A stretch of 64,000 bases of DNA, from NCBI RefSeq assembly GCF_008973825.1, contig NZ_WCHR01000020.1, positions 186,001-250,000 on the forward strand, written 5' to 3'. The notes under the pieces are model-generated. The model was given only the letters and a program-made list of their open reading frames with translations, was not told the DNA's origin and searched no databases. Below are positions 52,947 to 62,417 of this stretch, piece by piece. The translations under genes were made by a program, and so were the position numbers. How positions within the stretch are numbered: the stretch's first letter is position 1; the number at the start of each line of letters is the position of its first letter. The DNA is from Gemmobacter serpentinus. GTDB lineage: Bacteria > Pseudomonadota > Alphaproteobacteria > Rhodobacterales > Rhodobacteraceae.

Positions 52947-53551
52947 TGCGCCTTATCCTGATGCGCCATGGCGAAACCACCTGGAATGCGGAATCCCGTC
53001 TGCAGGGGCAGGATAACTCCGACCTGTCCGAACGCGGGATCGAGCAGGCCCGCCGGTTCGGTGCCTTTGTGCGGGCCCTGAAGCCGGCGCGGGTGGTGTC
53101 GTCGGATCTGGGGCGCACCCGGCAGACGGCGGCGCTGATCGGTCATGGCGACTGCCCCAGTGATCCGCGCCTGCGCGAATGGGACATGGGCAGCTGGACC
53201 GGGCGCACCAAGCCCGACCTGATCGCCGCCCATGCCGAACTGTATCATGCCTGGCGGGCCGGAACCTATACGCCCGAAGGAAGCGAGCCTTGGGCGGTGT
53301 TCCGCGATCGCGTGGCGGGGGGCCTGCGGCACTGGCTGGGCGCGGGCGAAGGCGATTTGCTGGCGGTGGTGCATGGCGGTGTGATCCGCGCGGCACTGGA
53401 TGCCTTTTTGCAGATGCCGCCGGCACGGGTCATCCCGGTGACGCCCGGCACTGGAACCATCCTCAGTTTTGTGCCCGGCCAGTTCGCCGAGGCGCAGCTG
53501 GAGGGCTATAATATCGGTGCCGTCGTTCCCGATCTTTCCGTCGCGGATTAA
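52943..53551 (+). CDS. Histidine phosphatase (phosphoglycerate mutase-like) family protein
   Basis: A 202-residue branch-1 histidine phosphatase. The catalytic RHG motif is RLILMRHGETTWNAESRLQG, with the second active histidine in LAVVHGGVIRAAL and the general acid glutamate in LREWDMGSWTGRTKPDL. No signal peptide is present, so it acts in the cytoplasm. It overlaps the transporter ATPase gene by 4 bases and precedes a Na/Pi carrier gene by 11 bp. The simplest model is that it removes phosphate from the solute brought in by the transporter. Two ATGs (52943 and 52946) are equally possible starts. Confidence 0.85.
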   Translation: MMRLILMRHGETTWNAESRLQGQDNSDLSERGIEQARRFGAFVRALKPARVVSSDLGRTRQTAALIGHGDCPSDPRLREWDMGSWTGRTKPDLIAAHAELYHAWRAGTYTPEGSEPWAVFRDRVAGGLRHWLGAGEGDLLAVVHGGVIRAALDAFLQMPPARVIPVTPGTGTILSFVPGQFAEAQLEGYNIGAVVPDLSVAD

Positions 53552-53562
53552 AGGAATTCGCC

Positions 53563-55230
53563 ATGACCGGCACCTTTGTGATCCTCGATCTGCTTGGGGG
53601 CGTGGCCTTGTTGCTCTGGGGGGTGCGCATGGTCCGCACCGGGATGGAGCGTGGCTGGGGAGAACGGCTGCGCGGTTGGCTGGAGCGGCGGCTGTCGAAC
53701 CGCATTGCGGCCTTTGGCGGCGGGCTGGGCGTGACTGCGGTGCTTGGCAGCGCGACCGCGACAACGCTGATCGTGGCCAGTCTGGCGGCAGGCGGCGTGC
53801 TGGCCCCGGCGACGGGGCTGGCGGTGCTGCTGGGGGCCGATGTCGGATCGGCTGCCACGGCTGCGGTTCTCGCCTCTGGTTCCTCCGTCGCTGCGATGTT
53901 GGCGCCGGTGCTGATCTTTGCGGGCTATCTGACCTTTGGTCGTTCGGCCGAGTTCCGGCCACGCAACCTGGGGCGTATGCTGATCGGCCTTGGTCTCATG
54001 CTGTTCGCGCTGAAGCTGGTGGTCGGTGCCACCGCGCCTTTGCGCGAGGCGACGCTGTTTCACGAGGTGCTGAACGCTTTGGCGGCAGAGCCAATGCTGG
54101 CTTTTCTGGCCGGGGCCATCCTGACATGGATCTGCCATTCGTCTCTGGCCGTGGTGTTGCTGCTGACCACCTTTGTGATGAATGGCAGCCTTGCGCCGGA
54201 GCAGGCGCTGCCTTTCGTGCTGGGGCTGAATTTCGGAGGCGGCCTGCCCGCGCTTTCGGCAACGATGGGGCAACCCGCTGCCGCGCGACAATTGCCGGTT
54301 GCAAACCTGCTGTGCCGGGGCGGGTTGGCCTTGTTGGCGCTGCTGGCCATGACACCGCTGCTGCGCGGGCTGGACCTGCTGCATCTGACCCCGGCCACGG
54401 CGGTGGCGCAGATGCATCTGGGGTTCAATCTTGCCGCGGCTGCGATCTTTCTTCCGCTGTCGCATCATGTGTTGCGGATCGTGGCATGGCTGGTGGCGGA
54501 TACCGCCCCGCAGGACCAAGAACCGATTACCCCGCGTTATCTGGTGCCTTCGGCAACCCGGACCCCGCATATGGCCCTGACCAATGCGGGGCTGGAGACA
54601 GCCCGCATGGCCGAGATGGTATCGCGCATGACCGATCGGGCATTGGATGTGCTGGACAGCGGCAAGCTGGAAACCCTGCGCGAGCTGACAGTGCTGGACG
54701 ATCAGCTTGCCGCACATCTGAAGGCGCTGAACCGCTATCTTGGGGGATTGAGCGCCGAAGGCCAGACCGGCGAAGAGGCGCGTCGTGCCCGGATGATCCT
54801 GCATTATGCCGGCAGTCTCGAACATGCGGGCAATATCATCCGACGCAACCTGGGAGATCGGGCGCGGGCCAAGGTTCGGCGCAGTTGCCGCCTTGATCCC
54901 ACTCAACAAGCCCGTCTGACCGAACTGCGCGCCCTCGTGCTGGATACGCTGCGGGTGATGCCTGCCGCGCTGTGCTCGGATGATCTGGAGGTGGCCAAGG
55001 CGCTGGCCAGCCGCAAGGATGCGTTCCGCGCGCTGGAAGATCACATCGTCGCGACGGATCTGTCGCAGGGATCAGCAAACAGCGCCGCTGCAAAGCTGTT
55101 CCTCGATATCCTGCGCGACCTGCATCGGGTCAATTCCGTGCTGGCCGCCGCCGCCTATCCGCGGCTGGCTGCGGCGGGCCTGATGCATGGCAGCCGGTTG
55201 CGCCATGAGGACGGCATCCGACAAGAATAG
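53563..55230 (+). CDS. Na+/phosphate cotransporter family protein
   Basis: A 555-residue membrane protein of the NptA/YjbB type. The N-terminal half has two inverted repeats of helices with GVTAVLGSATATTLIVASLAAGG and GADVGSAATAAVL in the first and CHSSLAVVLLLTTFVMNG in the second; the usual QSSS motif is altered to GSAT in repeat one. Residues about 350-540 form a soluble PhoU-like helical domain (TDRALDVLDSGKLETLRELTVLDDQLAAH). YjbB-type carriers can export phosphate when internal phosphate is high, which fits its place after a phosphatase gene. Export here is inferred. Confidence 0.82.
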   Translation: MTGTFVILDLLGGVALLLWGVRMVRTGMERGWGERLRGWLERRLSNRIAAFGGGLGVTAVLGSATATTLIVASLAAGGVLAPATGLAVLLGADVGSAATAAVLASGSSVAAMLAPVLIFAGYLTFGRSAEFRPRNLGRMLIGLGLMLFALKLVVGATAPLREATLFHEVLNALAAEPMLAFLAGAILTWICHSSLAVVLLLTTFVMNGSLAPEQALPFVLGLNFGGGLPALSATMGQPAAARQLPVANLLCRGGLALLALLAMTPLLRGLDLLHLTPATAVAQMHLGFNLAAAAIFLPLSHHVLRIVAWLVADTAPQDQEPITPRYLVPSATRTPHMALTNAGLETARMAEMVSRMTDRALDVLDSGKLETLRELTVLDDQLAAHLKALNRYLGGLSAEGQTGEEARRARMILHYAGSLEHAGNIIRRNLGDRARAKVRRSCRLDPTQQARLTELRALVLDTLRVMPAALCSDDLEVAKALASRKDAFRALEDHIVATDLSQGSANSAAAKLFLDILRDLHRVNSVLAAAAYPRLAAAGLMHGSRLRHEDGIRQE

Positions 55231-55532
55231 CGCATTCATAGCCCGGCCATCAGCCCGACCGCATTCAGGGGTGATGGCCGGTTGCGAAATGAACGCGAGG
55301 GACCGGGCCTGCCGGATCGCGGTGCTTGCGCAAGGCAGCCCTGGCACCGCAGGCACAGGCCGCCGCATGAGCGAAATAGCCATCCAACCCGCAAAAGACC
55401 ACATTCTGAAGCAGAAGGTCTTCCACTAGGCAGTATCACATAAGTGTCTGATATTGTGTTACAAAACCCCCTATCAGCCTAAGATCCCTGATCGGAATCG
55501 GCGATCGACCTTTTCGTATCGAGTGACGTGCT

Positions 55533-56125
55533 ATGGCATTCCTGTATTTTGCAGGCGACAAGGTCGCCTTCTTCAACTCCGTCAGCGACACCAGCGTGGG
55601 AGGGTCGCGGGCGCACAGTCCTCGTCGGTAACAACCCATTCCTTGCGACAGACTGGGTCAGGATCGAAATCCGCGACAGCAACATTTCGGCCAATGGCGA
55701 GATCAACTTTGATGAAGTCATCTTCCTGAGCGTTGTCGTGACCCGAAATGGCGTGACCTATGCCTTTCGGGTGAGCTGCGCGCCGTTGCGGGAGAAAAGA
55801 CGGGCCTGGTTGCAGCCAACACCTGATCGGCGCGCCGGGCATTGACGTGGCCGAAGATCTGAAGGCGGTGGAATACTGTCACTTCCTGTTCGACCGCTAG
55901 AAGTCATCTGGTCGAACGGGGCACAGACAGAGTCACTTTTTACCGGCAAGGAGGCGTTGAAATCTCTTGGCGCTCAAGCCCGTCAGGAAATATTCGCGAT
56001 CGTCCCCGAGCTTGCGCCGCGCGCGATCGCGGTGCCCCCTCAGACAGCCCGCCGTTTCCTGACGGGTCGCGAAGGCCGCGAATTGACCCGCCGGATCATC
56101 CGAAAGGCCGTTCCACTGGTTGAAG
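55533..56125 (+). pseudogene. Decayed Hint-domain protein
   Basis: Pieces in all three frames spell out a Hint (hedgehog/intein-like) domain protein of the kind common in Rhodobacteraceae. The N-terminus is MAFLYFAGDKVAFFNSVSDT; then, in another frame, TVLVGNNPFLATDWVRIEI and GEINFDEVIFLSVVV. Near 55838 comes GIDVAEDLKAVEYCHFLFDR, and finally EVIWSNGAQTESLFTGKEAL and ARQEIFAIVPELAPRAIAV, ending near VPLVEG. At least three frameshifts and a large central deletion (the catalytic core of Hint is missing) separate them. Non-functional. Confidence 0.75.
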
Positions 56126-56592
56126 GGGCTGCACCTTCTCAGGCCAGCTTCTGCAGTTCGCGGAAATCATCTGCGCAAGATGCGGCGCATGGTGCATGAT
56201 GTGCCCCGCGCAGGCCGCTGGGGGCGGTTTATATGCGCGGGGCAGACGCGGCGGGCCTATCATCGGCCAGGATTTTGACGCATGTTTGGCCCATCCTGTT
56301 CGCCACGAAATGGCAACAACTTGCGGCATCCTGCGCAAGTCAACTTGGCCGTTGACCGCACGTTTCTTGGCTGCGTCGGTCGCCGCCTGAGAGGTTGCGA
56401 TGGCTGCGCGGCGCACAGGATGAAAAATCGCCCGAGTCACCCAGAACAAGGTCGGTCGACGTGCTGCCAGCGGCTGATCGGCGGCTGCGCTGCCGGCGCG
56501 GTCCTTCCAGCCCGTCGATGTCTGCATCGTGCCTTCATTCAGCCACGCCGGAGGTTCAGGCAACCTGCTGCGTCATGGGTCGGAAAAATGCC
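56126..56592. other. Intergenic stretch without a recognised gene
   Basis: About 470 bases between the decayed Hint gene and the terminator of the GMC oxidoreductase gene. Open frames of 136-155 codons exist on both strands, but they have low-complexity, arginine-rich or histidine-rich composition and no recognisable domain. They are most likely GC-driven shadows. The 300 bases directly before the Hint remnant (55231-55532) are likewise empty. Confidence 0.4.
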
Positions 56593-56618
56593 GGGCGGCA
56601 CCTTCCACGGTGCCGCCC
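56593..56618 (-). terminator. Rho-independent terminator of the GMC operon
   Basis: A perfect 10-bp stem (56593-56602 with 56609-56618) with a 6-base loop follows the GMC stop by a few bases on the minus strand and is trailed by GGCA and then a run of five T. Confidence 0.9.
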
Positions 56619-56624
56619 TGCGTT

Positions 56625-58349
56625 TTACCCAAGGATCAGATCCGCCCCCCGCTCTCCGATCAGGACGCAGGTCGCCATCGTGGCACAGGTGACAATGCGC
56701 GGCATGATCGACCCATCGACGATGCGCAGCCCCTCGATCCCCTTCACCTTCAGATCGGCCCCCACCACGGCGGCATCGTCCTTGCCCATCCGGGCGGTGC
56801 CGACCTGATGGAAGAAGGTCGTGGCACCATTCTTCACGAACTCGGCCTTGGCGGCGGGATCCAGATCACGGCCAGGAACCACTTCGCGCGTGCGATAGGG
56901 GGCAAAGGCCGCGTCATTGCCAAGCTGACGGCAAAGGTCGATGGCGGCCATCTGGGATTTCACATCCTGCGGGTCGGACAGGAAATTCGCTGTGACCACC
57001 GGCTTGGCCATTGGGTCCTTTGATGCCAGCCGCACCGTACCGCGGCTTTTGGGATCGACCAGCCCGGCACACAGCGCCCAGGCCTGACCGGGTGGTGCAT
57101 ATTCCTTGCCGATGACGTCCGAGGCATAGGGCAATTCGATCTGCACGATGTTCATATCGGGCCGGTCCAGACCCGGATCGGATTTCCAGAACCCCGAGGC
57201 ATTGGCGGCAGAATTGGCAATCGCTACCGGCTCGGGGCTTTCCCAGATACAGCCACCATGCAGGATATGGTCATGGAAATTGGCCCCCACCTCGGGCGCG
57301 TGCTGGGTCGCGGCGATCCCGTGTTCGGCCAGATGATCGCGGTCACCGATCCCGGACAGCATCAGGATTTGCGGCGTGCGGATGGCCCCTGCCGACAGCA
57401 CGACTTCGCGCGCGGCACGCAGGGTGATCTCGTCCCCGTTGCGCCGCGCCTTGACGCCAACCACCTTGCCACCCTCGATCACCAGCCCCGTCACCTGCGT
57501 CTTGACCAGCACGGTGATATTGGGGCGGTCGATCACCGGGTAAAGATAGGCCTGCGCCATATTCACCCGGCGTCTGTCGCGGATGATCTGGTTCATCAGG
57601 GCAAAACCGCCGATGCCTTCCTCACGTTCGCCATTCAGGTCGGTCATCGCAGGCAGGCCAAGGTTCCGGGCCGCGTCCAGCAAGGCGGGCGCGATGGCGG
57701 GCGGGTTCGCCGCCTCCTGCACCCAGACCTTGCCGCCCTTGCCGCGATACGGGCTGTCGGCCCCCTGCCAGTTCTCGATCCTTTCGCGGAAGATTTTCAG
57801 CGCGGCGTCATAGCCCCACCCCGCATCGCCCGCGATCTCGGCCCAGCCATCGAAATCGGCGCGCGGCGGGCGCACCCAGATCGTCGCATTGATCGATGAT
57901 CCGCCCCCCACCGCATGACCCATATGCGAGGCGATGGCGCGCCCGTTCACGCTGGCGGTCGGCACGGCGATATCGCCCCAGTCACGCTCGGTGCCAAGGT
58001 TCATGAACCATTGGCCGGGATCGAGAATGCTGGGCGCGGTGTCCCAATCCCCGGCCTCGATCAGCGCGACGGAAAGGCCCGCTTCGGCCAGCCGCCCCGC
58101 CAGCGTGCAGCCAGAGGTGCCCGCGCCGCAAATCACGATATCGAATTGATCGGGCAGGTTGTTCGCCCGCGCGTCCTGATTGGCGCGGGCCGCATCCAGC
58201 GTATCGGCCAGCGCGGCGGCCGCATGCATCGAGACACCAAGCGCCACCGACCATTGGATGAACTTGCGGCGGCTTAGGGTGCCACGCAGGAGGCCCGCAT
58301 CCAGTTTGTCCAGCATCGCGGACCGGAAGCCTTCGGAAAGTTGTTTCAT
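56625..58349 (-). CDS. GMC-family oxidoreductase with a twin-arginine signal
   Basis: A 574-residue FAD enzyme of the glucose-methanol-choline family. The N-terminus GTLSRRKFIQWSVALGVSM has a twin-arginine motif (SRRKFIQ) followed by a hydrophobic stretch ending AALA, so it is probably exported folded to the periplasm. FAD binding: FDIVICGAGTSGCTLAGRLAEAG and HAVGGGSSINATIWVRP. The C-terminal active-site region contains TFFHQVGTARMGKDDAAVVG with the catalytic histidine. It oxidises an alcohol to an aldehyde, and the aldehyde dehydrogenase gene 13 bp upstream could take the next step. The alcohol is unknown. Confidence 0.9.
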   Translation of the reverse strand: MKQLSEGFRSAMLDKLDAGLLRGTLSRRKFIQWSVALGVSMHAAAALADTLDAARANQDARANNLPDQFDIVICGAGTSGCTLAGRLAEAGLSVALIEAGDWDTAPSILDPGQWFMNLGTERDWGDIAVPTASVNGRAIASHMGHAVGGGSSINATIWVRPPRADFDGWAEIAGDAGWGYDAALKIFRERIENWQGADSPYRGKGGKVWVQEAANPPAIAPALLDAARNLGLPAMTDLNGEREEGIGGFALMNQIIRDRRRVNMAQAYLYPVIDRPNITVLVKTQVTGLVIEGGKVVGVKARRNGDEITLRAAREVVLSAGAIRTPQILMLSGIGDRDHLAEHGIAATQHAPEVGANFHDHILHGGCIWESPEPVAIANSAANASGFWKSDPGLDRPDMNIVQIELPYASDVIGKEYAPPGQAWALCAGLVDPKSRGTVRLASKDPMAKPVVTANFLSDPQDVKSQMAAIDLCRQLGNDAAFAPYRTREVVPGRDLDPAAKAEFVKNGATTFFHQVGTARMGKDDAAVVGADLKVKGIEGLRIVDGSIMPRIVTCATMATCVLIGERGADLILG

Positions 58350-58361
58350 CTTGTCCCCCGA

Positions 58362-59858
58362 TCAGAAGAAGCCAAACGCCTGCGTCCCGAAGGAATGCAC
58401 GACGCTTTTGGTGTGGCGGTAATTGTTCAGCGCGACCTTGTGCATCTCGCGACCAAAGCCCGAGGATTTATAGCCCCCGAAAGAGGTATGGCCGGGCCAG
58501 AGGTAATAGCAGTTGCACCAGATCTTGCCCGCTTGCAGGCCTTTGGCGAAGCGCTGGATCTCGTGGTAATCGCGGCTCCAGACACCTGCTGTCAGGCCGA
58601 ACTCGGTATCATTGGCGATGGCCAGTGCCTCGGCCTCATCCTTGAAGCGGATTGCAGTGGTCACCGGACCAAAGATCTCCTCGCGCGAGGTGCGCATGTC
58701 ATTGGTGCCCTCAAGGATCGTCGGCTGGATGTAATAGCCGCCATCACAGCCCGGCACGGCGTAAGCCTGCCCGCCATGGACGACCTTCGCCCCCTCGGCC
58801 CTGCCGATCTCCAGATAGCCCATCACCTTGTCGAATTGCGCCTTGGAGGTCATCGCCCCCATGCCGGTGGACATGTCCAGCGGGTGACCTAGACCAACCT
58901 GCGCGATCCGTGCGCGCACCTTCGCCATGAAGGCGTCATAGATGTCCTCATGCACCAGCGCCCGGGTCGGCGAGGCGCAGACTTCACCCTGATCGTAAAG
59001 ATAGATCAGGAATCCCTCGATGGCCTTGTTCAGAAGGTCATCATCCTTGTCCATGATCGAGGGCATGAAGATATTGGGCGACTTGCCGCCCAGTTCCAGC
59101 GTGACCGGCGTCAGGTTCTCGGCGGCGTTGCGCATGATGGTCTTGCCGGTCGAAGCCTCGCCGGTGAAGGCGATCTTCTTCACGCCGGGATGCATGACCA
59201 GGGCATGTCCGGCCTCGGCCCCGAAGCCCTGCACGATGTTCAGCACACCCGGCGGCAGCAGGTCGGCCACCAGTTCTGCCACACGGGTGATCGACCACGG
59301 CGTATCCTCGGCAGGCTTCAGGATCACAGCATTGCCCGCCGCCAGCGCGGGGCCCAGTTTCATTGCGGCCATCAGCAGCGGAGCATTCCACGGGATGATG
59401 CAGCCCACAACGCCGTAAGGTTCATGCACCTCAAGATTGATCGTCGTCGCGTCGATATCCGAGGATTCCCCGCTATCGGCGCGCAGCGCGGCGGCAAAAT
59501 AGCGGATCTGATCCACCGTGTTCGGCAGATCGACATAGATGCATTCGCGGATCGGCTTGCCATTGCCCCAGCATTCGACCAGCGCCAGCTCTGCGGCATT
59601 GGCCTCGATCCGGTCGGCCATTTTGAGAAGCGTGTTCGACCGCAGCTGCGGTGACATGGCGCCCCATGCCGGGGCCGCCTTCCATGCAGCCGCCACCGCC
59701 AGATCCACGTCGGCAGCGGTGGAGCGCGGAAACTCCGCGATCAGGCTGCCATCGATGGGCGAGCGATCTTCAAAATATCTGCCTTCCGCCGGGGCGATCC
59801 ATTCGCCGCCAATGAAGTTCTCGTATTGCGCTTTGCGCGCGGGCATTTCATGGGCCAT
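58362..59858 (-). CDS. NAD-dependent aldehyde dehydrogenase
   Basis: A 498-residue aldehyde dehydrogenase resembling AldA/ExaC-type acetaldehyde and long-substrate enzymes. Motifs: VVGCIIPWNAPLLMAAMKLGPAL, FTGEASTGKTIM, LELGGKSPNIF (general base), the catalytic cysteine in DQGEVCASPTRALV, and EEIFGPVTTAIRF. The ATG at 59858 has GGGAG at the right distance; earlier ATGs at 59864 and 59894 are less well placed. It lies between an AraC gene and the GMC gene on the same strand. It probably oxidises the aldehyde formed by the GMC enzyme, though that enzyme appears to be periplasmic. Confidence 0.9.
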   Translation of the reverse strand: MAHEMPARKAQYENFIGGEWIAPAEGRYFEDRSPIDGSLIAEFPRSTAADVDLAVAAAWKAAPAWGAMSPQLRSNTLLKMADRIEANAAELALVECWGNGKPIRECIYVDLPNTVDQIRYFAAALRADSGESSDIDATTINLEVHEPYGVVGCIIPWNAPLLMAAMKLGPALAAGNAVILKPAEDTPWSITRVAELVADLLPPGVLNIVQGFGAEAGHALVMHPGVKKIAFTGEASTGKTIMRNAAENLTPVTLELGGKSPNIFMPSIMDKDDDLLNKAIEGFLIYLYDQGEVCASPTRALVHEDIYDAFMAKVRARIAQVGLGHPLDMSTGMGAMTSKAQFDKVMGYLEIGRAEGAKVVHGGQAYAVPGCDGGYYIQPTILEGTNDMRTSREEIFGPVTTAIRFKDEAEALAIANDTEFGLTAGVWSRDYHEIQRFAKGLQAGKIWCNCYYLWPGHTSFGGYKSSGFGREMHKVALNNYRHTKSVVHSFGTQAFGFF

Positions 59859-59969
59859 TTGCATCTCCCTGTCGCTGTCCCGCAGGCAGGCCATGCCGCA
59901 GGATTTGGGATCAGCATGAGAGATGCTTGAAGACTGAAATATCCGCAGATACCGGCAAAACGCGCGCGA

Positions 59970-60956
59970 CTATCCGTTTTTACCGGCGGCCCTGCCGCCC
60001 CGGCGCAGATCGGTCCGCATCTGGCGCGGCACCGCCCCGTAGGCATCCCGATAGTATTGGGAAAAGCGTCCCTGATGGTCAAAGCCATAGCGCAATGCCA
60101 GTTGGGTAAGATTCTGTCCGGGATTCTCCTCCAGGTCCCGATGCGCTGCCTGCAGCCGCATCCGGCGCAACAGCACCATCGGCGCGCAGCCAAAGGCAGA
60201 TTGCGTCAGCGCGTTCAGCTGCGACCGCCCCAACCCTGCGGCCCGGGCCAGATCCGACAGCTGGACAGGACGCGCCATATGCGCCCCGATAAAGCCGATC
60301 AACCTGTCGCGCGCATCGGCACCAGCGATCCCGACCGCCTCGGCAGCCCCGGGAAGCAGGTGCTGCGCAACAAAACGGGCGAGCCCCGTCTGCACATGTG
60401 CCGCCCAATCCGCATCACCGGGACCCTGCCGTGACAAGGCCATCAGCGTGTTCAACTGGCTGACCAGCAGGGGTGACAGGGCGCGCGGCAGCAGAGCGGC
60501 CGATCGTTGCATCTTGCGGCCCTCCATCCCCGCCGCCGCGTAGGGCACGCGCAGGATCAACTGCTCGCAGCCCTCTTGCCAGCGCAGGCGGATCGCGCGG
60601 CGCGGCGCGCTGAGGAAGACCGAACCTTCGGGCACATCCGTAATCATACCATCGGTTTCCACTTCGATCCCTGCCTTCAGGCACAGATGGACCAGAAAGA
60701 AATCCTTGTAGACGTCCGGCGTGATCGTGACCTCATCGCCGTAGCGCATGGAGTAAAGCGCCAGACTGTCGGTCTTGCAGCGAAAGGCGCGGGCATCGAC
60801 CTCCCCTCCCTGCCAGCGCAACCCGTAATCGCACAGCTCTCCCGCGATCGCATCATAGGTCTCGCGCCGCTCTCGCGACCGCAACATGCAATCCTCATAG
60901 AGCGGCGACAGGACCAGCCCCGGGAATGTCATGTCCTTGCTTTGTTGCGGCAGCAT
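59970..60956 (-). CDS. AraC-family regulator
   Basis: A 328-residue regulator. The N-terminal part (to about residue 200) is a beta-rich effector domain of the AraC_binding_2/cupin type (VDARAFRCKTDSLALYSMRYGDEVTITP, GSVFLSAPRRAIRLRW). The C-terminal 110 residues hold two helix-turn-helices: VQLSDLARAAGLGRSQLNALTQSAF and TQLALRYGFDHQGRFSQYYRDAYGAVP. It lies 111 bp upstream of the aldehyde dehydrogenase gene, same strand, and is the likely activator of that gene and the GMC gene. A GGAGCACG site precedes the ATG. Confidence 0.88.
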   Translation of the reverse strand: MLPQQSKDMTFPGLVLSPLYEDCMLRSRERRETYDAIAGELCDYGLRWQGGEVDARAFRCKTDSLALYSMRYGDEVTITPDVYKDFFLVHLCLKAGIEVETDGMITDVPEGSVFLSAPRRAIRLRWQEGCEQLILRVPYAAAGMEGRKMQRSAALLPRALSPLLVSQLNTLMALSRQGPGDADWAAHVQTGLARFVAQHLLPGAAEAVGIAGADARDRLIGFIGAHMARPVQLSDLARAAGLGRSQLNALTQSAFGCAPMVLLRRMRLQAAHRDLEENPGQNLTQLALRYGFDHQGRFSQYYRDAYGAVPRQMRTDLRRGGRAAGKNG

Positions 60957-61270
60957 CGGAACGTGCTCCTTCTACGGGCGGCGATGCTCAGGACCCTCAA
61001 GGGCGTCGCACCCCAGACAGCCGATGATAGACAGTCTGCGAAACCGGGCAAGCGATCTCATCGCGCAAAGGCGGGCGTCAGGCGGGCGGGAGCCATTGAA
61101 TGGCTGGTGGGCCCGCATAGGTCACGCGACGGCCAGGCCAAAGCGGAGGTTCGCCAAATTGAATGGCGGACGACAGTCTTGTGAAACCTGCCCGTCGCTT
61201 GTCGCACCACGCAGGTATCAACTACGGCCCGGCATTCCATTTCGGTGCTGCCAGCCGCCGTCGCTTGCCA
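60957..61270. other. Gap between two AraC genes
   Basis: A 314-base gap holding the promoter of the downstream AraC gene. I see no gene, RNA or clear terminator hairpin in it. Confidence 0.4.
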
Positions 61271-62314
61271 TCACAGCGCCGCGGCTTGCCCGGTGTTGCG
61301 GGGGGCCTCTCCGAAGTGTTTGCGATAGGCGTTCGAAAAATACTGGCTGGAGTTGAAGCCGCAGGCAAAGGCGATGTCGGTGATGCTTGCAGGCTGCGCG
61401 CCTGATAGCAGGCCGCGCGCATGTTCAAGCCGCAGATGCTGAAGAAACTGGCGCGGGGTGCGATTGGTCAACTGCCGACACAGATCGGCAAAACGGGTGC
61501 GCGACAGGCCACATTCCTCGGCCATGGCATCCAATGTCCAGTCCTCGGCCAGCGCATCAGGCAGGCGGCGCAGGAAAATCGCCACCGTATGTTGCGAGGT
61601 GGAGAGTTGCGGATCCGGTTCCGGGGCCTGCGCAGCCATTCGCTCGATCAACGACAGCATGACGGCGTTGATCGCCAGCTTCAGCCGGCTTTCGCCCTCT
61701 TCCGGGCTGCGGCTGGTCAGGATTGGGGGCAAGGCGTCAAAGCCTCTGGCCAGATCGGAATTGCCATCCCAGACTGGCCGCATGTTCTGGGTCAGCAACT
61801 GGCCAAGCGCCTGCGCCTCGGTCTGGGAGAACACCATCCAGTCGGGCCAGTGCCAGTGCTCCGACGGGCGGCGCAGCCCGGCGTCCAGCAGAATCCAGAT
61901 CAGCCGGCTTGCCCCGACATGCGGCGCCCCGATGGCGTGTTGCTGCCAGGGGCGGATCACGATGAACTGGCCCTGCCGCAATTCATGCTGGGTGTCATCC
62001 ACCACCAGGTCCAGCTGACCCCGCGCCAGCCAAGCGATCTTGAACCCTTCATTGCAATGTCGCGCCAGGCCCCAGTTCTGGCTGTGCCGCGCATCCCAGA
62101 AACCGACAGTGCAGATGCCAGGCAGCCGGTCCCCCAGACCTGTGCCCGGATAGCTGCCCCGCGTCCAGGCATGGAGGTCGCATTCGCCGCGCCGTGCCGC
62201 CGCCTGCAATTCGCGGCAATTGTCGGCATACATCATGGAATCGGGCTGACGGAACACCGAGGGTCGGCGCTTTTCGCAGGAAGGCCCGCCCGGGAATTGG
62301 GTGATCTCGTTCAT
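61271..62314 (-). CDS. AraC-family regulator of the adjacent sugar operon
   Basis: A 347-residue AraC regulator. The middle region is a sugar-sensing cupin (GFKIAWLARGQLDLVVDDTQHELRQGQFIVIRPWQQH), and the C-terminus carries the double helix-turn-helix (WTLDAMAEECGLSRTRFADLCRQL, SITDIAFACGFNSSQYFSNAYRKHFGEAPR). The ATG at 62314 is preceded by GGGGAGG; the frame is open 42 codons upstream. It is divergent from the epimerase and sugar ABC transporter genes across 103 bp and most likely activates them in response to the imported sugar. Confidence 0.88.
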   Translation of the reverse strand: MNEITQFPGGPSCEKRRPSVFRQPDSMMYADNCRELQAAARRGECDLHAWTRGSYPGTGLGDRLPGICTVGFWDARHSQNWGLARHCNEGFKIAWLARGQLDLVVDDTQHELRQGQFIVIRPWQQHAIGAPHVGASRLIWILLDAGLRRPSEHWHWPDWMVFSQTEAQALGQLLTQNMRPVWDGNSDLARGFDALPPILTSRSPEEGESRLKLAINAVMLSLIERMAAQAPEPDPQLSTSQHTVAIFLRRLPDALAEDWTLDAMAEECGLSRTRFADLCRQLTNRTPRQFLQHLRLEHARGLLSGAQPASITDIAFACGFNSSQYFSNAYRKHFGEAPRNTGQAAAL

Positions 62315-62417
62315 CGTTTCCGCCTCCCCGCAGAAATATGACTTAAGATTTTTACCAGTGATAATCCGTGCAAGCCAGCCGCTGTCAAGTCTGTCAGCCT
62401 GATCCCGGGAAGAGGAG

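Noticed and set aside
53571-53599. Further RpoE-type promoter (TGATCC-N16-CGTGGC)
   Set aside because: It lies inside the start of the Na/Pi carrier coding region and the -10 does not match CGTAWT.
56096-56563. Minus-strand 155-codon frame downstream of the GMC gene
   Set aside because: It runs across the tail of the Hint remnant and has no ribosome site or recognisable motif.
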